NCBI RefSeq assembly: GCF_009604385.1
Contig: NZ_WEGJ01000050.1
Location: forward strand, 1 to 36,558
Source of the DNA: Streptomyces smaragdinus
GTDB taxonomy: Bacteria > Actinomycetota > Actinomycetes > Streptomycetales > Streptomycetaceae
Length of the DNA: 36,558 nucleotides
Direction: 5' to 3'
This document shows positions 31,742 to 36,558 of this stretch, in pieces; within the stretch, counting starts at the first letter, position 1; each line of letters begins with the position of its first letter. The position numbers and the translations under genes are program-made. The notes beneath the pieces were generated by a model. That model had not been told where the DNA came from. It did no database searches and saw nothing but the letters and a program-made list of their open reading frames with translations.

Positions 31742-33603
31742 CGGCTGCCTCCCTGCGTGGGGAGGGCGGATCGCTGGTCGTGCGGATGCGGGGCAGACAT
31801 GGCTTTGTGCTCCTTGGGACGAGCAGTTGAGCGGTGGGCCGAGGCCCGGGTCAGGGAACCGGCCGCGAGGGCCAGCAGGACGGCGGCCGCCAGGGCGTTC
31901 AGCACCGCGGGAACGGCGCTCGGGCCCTGCGCGCCGACGAGCAGGTCGACGGGGCGGCCGAGGGCGTCCAGGCCCGGCAGCCGGGCGGACACCGCGAGCA
32001 GCAGGACCATCGCGTGGGCGGCGGCCGCCGCCGTCAGCACCGCGGCTGCCGGGCGGCCGTGGCCGTGCAGCGCCAGGAGGCGGGCCGTGTACAGCGCCAG
32101 GCCCAGCGCGGCGACGGCCAGCGCCGGGCCTCCGCCGCCTTCGCCGCCTACGCCGCCTTCGCCGCCGGTGAACCCCAGCGCGGCCAGCTGCAGGCCCAGG
32201 AACACCGCGCCGGCTCCCAGGACGGCGGCGGCCAGTAACGGGCGGATGCGGGCGGCGAACTCGTGCAGGTCCCGGCTCACGCCGAGGGCGTGGGCGGCCC
32301 TTGTCCTGAACCAGCGCGTGATCGCCGCCGTCGCCGGCAGGGCTGCCGCCAGGGCAACCGCCGCCGCCGTGCGGGGGTCCGGGGGGCTGAAGTCCGCCGT
32401 CGACGCGGCGCCGGACAGCAGGTCCGCCAGGAGCCAGTCGCCGTACAGGGCGTAGGCGGCCAGGGCCGCCGTGGCCAGGGCGGCGTGGGCGGGCAGCCGC
32501 GCCCTCATGGGGCCCCTCGCCACGGCCACCCGCAGGGCCAGGGTCACCGCTACCGCCCCGGCCAGGATCAGCATCGCCTGGGCGGCGCCCTCCGTCCGTG
32601 CGGCCGCCAGCGCGGCGCCCAGGGCCGCGGTGGCCGGGAGGATGTCGTACGCGGGGGTCAGGGGGCCCGCCGGGGGTGGGGGCTGGTCGCGCGGGGGCTC
32701 GCGGTGGGTTCTGGCGAAGAGCTCCTCCGCCAGGGCGAATACGTCGCGGTGGCGGAACATCGTCGCCGTGCGGTCGGTTACGCCCTGGGCCTCGAGGCCG
32801 GCGGCGATCTCCAGGGGGTCCACCGCGCGGGCGCAGAGGTCCTTGTGGCGGTGCATCAGGGTTTTTACGGGGTCCGCGGGGCCTCTGCGCTGGGGCTTGC
32901 GGGCTGCGTCGGGAGCCTTCGCGGGGTCCTTTGCCGGGGGGCGGGTTGCCTCCTGTGTGCGGTGCGATTCCGCGGGGCGGGTCGCCTCCGGGGGGCGGTA
33001 CGCGTCCGCGGGGCGGTACGCGTCCGCGGGGCGGTACGCGTCCGCGGGGCGGCGCGGGGGCTGGTCCGGGGTCGGGGACGGACCGGACGGGTGGCTCCGC
33101 TGGACGTGGGGACTTTGGTCTCGGTGCCGGGCCACGCTCCGCCACCCGTCCGGTCCGTCCCCTGCTTGCGTCGGCGGGCGGCGGTCCTGGAGGGGGAAGG
33201 CGGGGGTTCCGTCCTGGACGGTCGTCCTGTCCCGCGCGGGCGGGTGGTCCTGGGCTGCGGTGCTGCTCTGGGTCGAGGTCCAGTCCTGGGCGGAGGGTCC
33301 GCCTTCGGTGGAGGTCCGGTCCTGGGCGGAGGGTCCGTCCTGCGTGGAAGGCCCGTCTTCGGGGGTGGGTGCGTCTTGGGGGGTGGGTGCGTCTTGGGTG
33401 GACGTCCTGTCCGGGGGGGTGGGCCTGTCCTGGGACGGTGGTCTGTCCATGAGGTGGGGTTCGGTGAGCGTGGGAGGCACGGAGGCGTCCGGGAGGTCGT
33501 CGTCCGGGAACGGGGGGAGGCCCGCGCCTGCGGCGTACTCCTCCAGGGCCGCGCGGAGTTCGTCCACGCGGGTGCCCACCGTCCAGTCCTTCTCCTGCGT
33601 CAT
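31738..33603 (-). CDS. multi-pass membrane protein with long repetitive N-terminal region
   Basis: This 621-residue protein has a disordered first 240 residues containing repeats, then a conserved soluble block (DPVKTLMHRHKDLCARAVDP, then IAAGLEAQGVTDRTA and FRHRDVFALAEELFAR), then about eight Ala/Leu-rich membrane helices from residue 310 to 600. No known domain is recognised. Position between a PelF-like glycosyltransferase and an epimerase suggests a polysaccharide export or assembly role like PelG, but sequence similarity to PelG is not evident to me. The ATG has an AGGAG site and overlaps the glycosyltransferase stop. The codon at 32238-32236 is TTA, so translation probably needs the bldA tRNA. 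Confidence 0.75.
   Translation of the reverse strand: MTQEKDWTVGTRVDELRAALEEYAAGAGLPPFPDDDLPDASVPPTLTEPHLMDRPPSQDRPTPPDRTSTQDAPTPQDAPTPEDGPSTQDGPSAQDRTSTEGGPSAQDWTSTQSSTAAQDHPPARDRTTVQDGTPAFPLQDRRPPTQAGDGPDGWRSVARHRDQSPHVQRSHPSGPSPTPDQPPRRPADAYRPADAYRPADAYRPPEATRPAESHRTQEATRPPAKDPAKAPDAARKPQRRGPADPVKTLMHRHKDLCARAVDPLEIAAGLEAQGVTDRTATMFRHRDVFALAEELFARTHREPPRDQPPPPAGPLTPAYDILPATAALGAALAAARTEGAAQAMLILAGAVAVTLALRVAVARGPMRARLPAHAALATAALAAYALYGDWLLADLLSGAASTADFSPPDPRTAAAVALAAALPATAAITRWFRTRAAHALGVSRDLHEFAARIRPLLAAAVLGAGAVFLGLQLAALGFTGGEGGVGGEGGGGPALAVAALGLALYTARLLALHGHGRPAAAVLTAAAAAHAMVLLLAVSARLPGLDALGRPVDLLVGAQGPSAVPAVLNALAAAVLLALAAGSLTRASAHRSTARPKEHKAMSAPHPHDQRSALPTQGGSR
32236..32238 (-). promoter_or_regulatory. 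TTA leucine codon (bldA-dependent translation)
   Basis: The sequence reads CCG TTA CTG in the frame of the membrane protein (Pro-Leu-Leu). TTA is very rare in Streptomyces genes and is decoded only by the bldA tRNA, which accumulates late in development. I saw no other TTA in the window's genes, though I did not check every codon by machine. Confidence 0.85.
32992..33045 (-). repeat. three perfect 18-base tandem repeats (ADAYRP)
   Basis: The unit GGGGCGGTACGCGTCCGC occurs three times without change and partly a fourth time, giving the hexapeptide ADAYRP three times in the disordered N-terminal region of the membrane protein. Identical units suggest recent slippage, so copy number may vary between strains. 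Confidence 0.95.
33225..33445 (-). repeat. degenerate QD-rich hexapeptide repeats
   Basis: The N-terminal part of the membrane protein carries many copies of a short motif resembling P(S/T)xQD (DAPTPQDAPTPEDGPSTQD and variants). It is acidic, proline-rich and surely disordered. Together with the ADAYRP repeats it makes a long flexible cytoplasmic tail. Confidence 0.8.
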
Positions 33604-35300
33604 CGGGGGTCTCCTGCGGCGGCACGGGTGAGGGCCGGGGTGCGGTCGCGGGGCTCCTGCGCGGGGCGTGACCAGCGGGGGGTCGACGGGCGGGGGGAGC
33701 CGCCGCGGCGTGCGAGGCGGCCGCCCGCCCAGCGGCCGGGGAGCGCGGCCTCGGCCGGGTGGTCGAAGGGGCGCGGCGCCGTGCCCCGGCGGCGGCCCCG
33801 GCGGTGCGAGATGAGCTCGAAGTAGATGCCGCGGAACGCGGACACGTTCTGCTCGACGGTGAACAGCTCCAGCGCCCGGGCCCGCGCCGCCGCCCCCAGC
33901 CGGGAGCGTCTCGCGGGGTCGCGCAGCAGCGCCAGGCACGCGTCCGCCAGCGCCCGCGGGTTGCGCGGCGGGACCACCAGGCCCGTACCGCCGATGACCT
34001 CGCGGACGGCCCCGACGTCCGTGGACACCGAGGCGCGGCCGCAGAACATGCCCTCGACCAGCCCGGCGGGGAAGCCCTCGACGACGGAGGAGAGAACGAG
34101 CACCTCGCCCGAGGCGTAGGCCGCCGCGAGGTCGGGGAGCTCGGGGCCGCCGATCTCCTCGAACGAGACGGGGTTGTCGCCGACCTCGTGCGCGCCGGCC
34201 GCCTCGTCGGGGAAGAGCTGGGCGGCCAGCGCCCGGCAGTGCGTCTCGTACTCCGCCGAGCCGCCCTGGGAGACGAGCAGCAGCCGGGTCTCGGGCTCCG
34301 CCCGCCGCACCTCCGCGAAGGCGTGCAGCAGCCCGATGAGGTCCTTCGCCGGCTCGATCCGTCCGACCCACACCAGCGTCTGCCCCTCGGGCCCGGCGCC
34401 CTCGTCCCCCGGCAGCCCGGCCTCGCCCGCCTCGGCGAAGCGCTCGGCCTCCATCCCCGGATACACCGTGCGCTGCCGCTCGCGGGCGGCGCCGAGGCGC
34501 TCCTGCCAGCGGCGGGCGTGGGTGTTGCCCGGGGTGAGCAGGTCGGCGCCCGCGCAGACCTGGGCGGCGAGCCGGCGTTCGAATCCGGCCGTGAGCGCGC
34601 GGGCCGGGACGTCGGGGCCGGGGCCGGCGGCCAGATAGTGCCGCCGCAGCCGGACGCCGTACTCCGTGACCAGCAGCGGCGTGCCATGGATGTGCCGGGC
34701 CAGCAGTCCGGGCAGCGCCGCCGTACCGCCGGAGAGGGCGTGGCACAGATCGGCGCCGGCCAGCTCCTCCGGCCCGTACCAGGGCAGCGACAGCGGCCGC
34801 AGGGCCTGCGCGAGGTGCTCCGTGACGGCGAGCAGGTCGACGGCCCGGGCGCCCTGCACCAGGCGGGCGCTGCCCGGGGCCCGGCAGGCGCCCTCGAGGA
34901 TGCGCAGCGGCACCTCGGAGCGCAGGGCGGGCAGCAGCCCGGGGCCCTGGTCGAACGCGAGCTCCGCCAGCCCGTACAGCCCTGCGGAGAAACGGTCCTC
35001 CGCGGGTCCGTCGGCGCAGATGGCGGCCGCGAGCTCGGTGAAGGCGGCGGTGAAGCGCTCGCGCGCCCGCCGGCCGAACGAGAACGTGTCCTCGGGCTCC
35101 GCCCAGAGCCGGGCCCTGCGCACCTTACGCACCTGGGGCGGGAGTTCGACGAGTCCGGCCGCGTCCAGCTCCGGCCCGGTGCTCAGTCCGTACACCTCGA
35201 ACTCGTGGTCCGCCAGCCCTCGAATGAGCCGGTCGCACCACACCCGTCCATCGCCGGCGGCAAACGGATAGCCGCCCTCGGCGAGAAGTGCGATACGCAC
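33600..35300 (-). CDS. PelF-like GT4 glycosyltransferase (DUF3492)
   Basis: This 566-residue protein has the N-terminal DUF3492 region found in PelF (RIALLAEGGYPFAAGDGRVWCDRLIRGLADHEF, and LLVTEYGVRLRRHYL) and a GT-B C-terminal half with VWVGRIEPAKDLIGLLHAF and EGFPAGLVEGMFCGRASVSTDVGAVREVI (E-x7-E retaining motif). PelF builds the Pel exopolysaccharide backbone in Pseudomonas. The last 70 residues are basic and proline-rich and unlike PelF. The GTG at 35300 has an AGGGGG site eight bases upstream; a GTG at 35309 is too close to it. It is first in a four-gene operon, with its promoter in 35301-35470. Confidence 0.88.
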   Translation of the reverse strand: MRIALLAEGGYPFAAGDGRVWCDRLIRGLADHEFEVYGLSTGPELDAAGLVELPPQVRKVRRARLWAEPEDTFSFGRRARERFTAAFTELAAAICADGPAEDRFSAGLYGLAELAFDQGPGLLPALRSEVPLRILEGACRAPGSARLVQGARAVDLLAVTEHLAQALRPLSLPWYGPEELAGADLCHALSGGTAALPGLLARHIHGTPLLVTEYGVRLRRHYLAAGPGPDVPARALTAGFERRLAAQVCAGADLLTPGNTHARRWQERLGAARERQRTVYPGMEAERFAEAGEAGLPGDEGAGPEGQTLVWVGRIEPAKDLIGLLHAFAEVRRAEPETRLLLVSQGGSAEYETHCRALAAQLFPDEAAGAHEVGDNPVSFEEIGGPELPDLAAAYASGEVLVLSSVVEGFPAGLVEGMFCGRASVSTDVGAVREVIGGTGLVVPPRNPRALADACLALLRDPARRSRLGAAARARALELFTVEQNVSAFRGIYFELISHRRGRRRGTAPRPFDHPAEAALPGRWAGGRLARRGGSPRPSTPRWSRPAQEPRDRTPALTRAAAGDPR

Positions 35301-35471
35301 GCGGAACACCCCCTGTCGTTGCTTCGTGTTGTGGGTCCGAAGCGCTATTAAAGGGACCGTATGCGGGGGTGGTGGTGGTACGACGGACGGTTGTCCGCCG
35401 CACCATCAGAAGGGGTGAATGGCCGTAACTTTCCCGGGCGTCGGGCGTTCGAGTGCCTTAGGACGGGTGCG

Positions 35472-35493
35472 CGAACGGTGCGAACACCGTTCG
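35472..35493. terminator. terminator hairpin after the DUF3152 gene
   Basis: CGAACGGTG (35472-35480) and CACCGTTCG (35485-35493) form a perfect nine-base-pair stem around CGAA, five bases after the stop codon of the DUF3152 gene. It separates that gene from the downstream glycan operon. Confidence 0.75.
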
Positions 35494-35497
35494 GACG

Positions 35498-36558
35498 TCA
35501 GCGCTCCGGGTAGGGCCAGGGGTTCGGGCGGCAGGTGCGGCCGTCCGTGGTGAGGTACTTCGTCTGCTGCATCATCACCGGGGCGAGCTCCCCGGCCTTC
35601 TCGCAGCCGACGTGGCCCCAGCCGAGCCGGTGGCCCACCTCGTGGTTGATCAGCATCTGCCGGTAGGCGTGGATGTGCTCGTCGCCGTACGTCGTCGAGC
35701 CCTGGGCCCACCGGTAGGCGTTGATCATGACACGGTCGGTCGTCGCGGCGTCGCACGACACCCGCTGTTCCGACGTGTCGAGTCCCGATTTGGCGCACCA
35801 CTTGTCGGTGGTGCCGGGGCTGGCCAGGGTGACGACGAAGTCGGCCTTGCCGTCGGCGCCGACGCGTTCGAAGGTACGGTCCCCGCCGCCGCCCCAGCTG
35901 CGACGGTCGTTGAGGGTCTTGTGCACGGCCTGGGCGAACAGCTCGCCGTCGAGCGGCAGTCCGCGTTCGATGTCGACGCGGTAGCGGATGACCCGGCCCT
36001 TGCCGGGTGCCTTCGCGGGGCCGGCGGACGTGAACGTGTCGGGGCCGGTGAGATCGCCGCTCAGCGGGTACGTGACGGCCATGGCCTCGGCGTACGTGGG
36101 CGCGGCGGCCTTCGCCGGTACGGCCTTCTCCGCCTTCGCCGGCTCGTCGCGGTCCTGCGAGCGGGTCGCGCGCTCCTGGCGGGCCCGGGCCTCGGCGGCC
36201 GACGCGGCGTCGTCCTCGCCGGGGCCGGTGATCACCTGGACGGCGATGGTGGCGCCGACGGCGACGGCGGTCACGGCGGCGGCTATGCCGGTGGAGTAGC
36301 GGGCGCGGTTGCGTTTGCGGTGGGTGCCGCCCCCACCGCGGCGGCGGGGCTCGCGCAGGCCCTCGGCGGGCCAGGCGGCCCAGTCGTCGCCGGCGGTGTC
36401 CGCCGCGGGCTTCGGGGCGCCGCCGTAGACGCCCGCCTCGAAGGCGTCGACGTACTCGGCGCGGGGGCGCGGCGGCCCCGGCTCGGCGTGCTGCGGGTGT
36501 CCGCCGCGTACGCCGCCCGGCGACGGGGCGGGGGCGTGCTCGGGGGCCGGGGGTGCGG
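35498..36558 (-). CDS. DUF3152 protein, membrane-anchored metzincin-like
   Basis: The gene is open to the right edge of the window, so its N-terminus is missing. The visible part is a proline/glycine-rich cytoplasmic tail (with EYVDAFEAGVYGG), a basic stretch (HRKRNRARYS), one membrane helix (GIAAAVTAVAVGATIAVQVI) and an extracellular domain of about 190 residues. That domain matches DUF3152 and contains NHEVGHRLGWGH, which fits the HExxHxxGxxH zinc motif of metzincins, followed by a candidate Met-turn (PVMMQQT). Cys pairs (WCAKSG/SCDAAT and GCEKAG/TCRPNP) probably form disulfides. A counterpart sits beside moeZ in mycobacteria. A secreted protease activity is inferred from the motif. Confidence 0.88.
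   Translation of the reverse strand, partial: APPAPEHAPAPSPGGVRGGHPQHAEPGPPRPRAEYVDAFEAGVYGGAPKPAADTAGDDWAAWPAEGLREPRRRGGGGTHRKRNRARYSTGIAAAVTAVAVGATIAVQVITGPGEDDAASAAEARARQERATRSQDRDEPAKAEKAVPAKAAAPTYAEAMAVTYPLSGDLTGPDTFTSAGPAKAPGKGRVIRYRVDIERGLPLDGELFAQAVHKTLNDRRSWGGGGDRTFERVGADGKADFVVTLASPGTTDKWCAKSGLDTSEQRVSCDAATTDRVMINAYRWAQGSTTYGDEHIHAYRQMLINHEVGHRLGWGHVGCEKAGELAPVMMQQTKYLTTDGRTCRPNPWPYPER

Noticed and set aside
30791..34687. Very long minus-strand open frame (about 1300 codons) through the glycan operon
   Set aside because: Only its last 316 codons are the epimerase; the rest is an Arg/Pro-rich shadow of the membrane protein and glycosyltransferase genes, typical of open frames in GC-rich DNA.
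35424..35451. BldN-like promoter CGTAAC-N16-CGTTCG on the plus strand
   Set aside because: It would transcribe away from the glycan operon and antisense to the DUF3152 gene; no plus-strand gene follows, so it is probably a chance match.
1..36558. Mobile elements, CRISPR arrays, tRNA or rRNA genes
   Set aside because: No transposase or integrase-like protein, no spaced repeats, and no cloverleaf or rRNA-like stretch was seen on either strand.

Overview
The window is very GC-rich (roughly 70% or more, with strong G/C bias at third codon positions). It has GTG and TTG starts, ATGA-type gene overlaps, a rare TTA codon and a WblC/WhiB7 gene, all of which point to Streptomyces or a close relative. 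It reads as core chromosome: I see no insertion sequence, phage gene, CRISPR array, rRNA or tRNA. The gene order (ABC1 kinase, whiB7, uvrD2, mycoredoxin, nudC, adnB/adnA, alkyltransferase-like protein, moeZ, DUF3152 protein) resembles, from memory, the Rv3195-Rv3207c neighbourhood of Mycobacterium tuberculosis, so this is an old actinobacterial block with Streptomyces insertions.

Layout. 1-1396 (minus): the start of a TarI/IspD-like cytidylyltransferase, a TerD protein and a YgjP-type metallopeptidase. 1397-1806: a divergent control region. 1807-4300 (plus): an orphan ThiF/E1-like protein overlapping an ABC1 kinase. 4307-4337: a shared terminator. 4373-5697 (minus): a small basic protein, wblC, and a long wblC leader carrying a 115-codon ORF, an attenuator hairpin and a matching antiterminator arm. 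5697-7928 (minus): uvrD2. 8063-8897 (plus): a DUF1772 protein and mycoredoxin, the latter behind a SigR-type promoter. 8901-17226 (minus): nudC, an M20 dipeptidase, adnB and a flippase-like membrane protein with a degenerate kinase domain, probably one operon. 17364-21170 (plus): an alkyltransferase-like protein and adnA. 21261-26796 (plus): one lipoprotein and three tandem S33 (Tap-like) lipoprotein peptidases. 26878-28766 (plus): an ECF sigma factor and a membrane-anchored beta-propeller protein. 28772-28802: a shared terminator. 28815-29993 (minus): moeZ. 30054-35300 (minus): four overlapping genes for a PelF-like glycosyltransferase, a multi-pass membrane protein, an NAD-dependent epimerase and a spherulin-4/GH135-like protein. 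35498-36558 (minus): a DUF3152 protein with a metzincin motif, running off the window.

Themes. Much of the left and centre is stress defence and DNA repair: translation-antibiotic response (wblC), thiol redox (mycoredoxin), break processing (AdnA/AdnB, UvrD2) and alkyl-lesion recognition (ATL). The right side is cell-surface biology: secreted peptidases, an ECF signalling pair and a candidate exopolysaccharide locus.

The most interesting items are (i) the four-gene PelF/epimerase/spherulin-4 cluster, which recalls bacterial Pel and fungal galactosaminogalactan loci and carries a TTA codon suggesting bldA control; (ii) the legible wblC attenuator with mutually exclusive hairpins; and (iii) the adnA and adnB genes being separated and on opposite strands.
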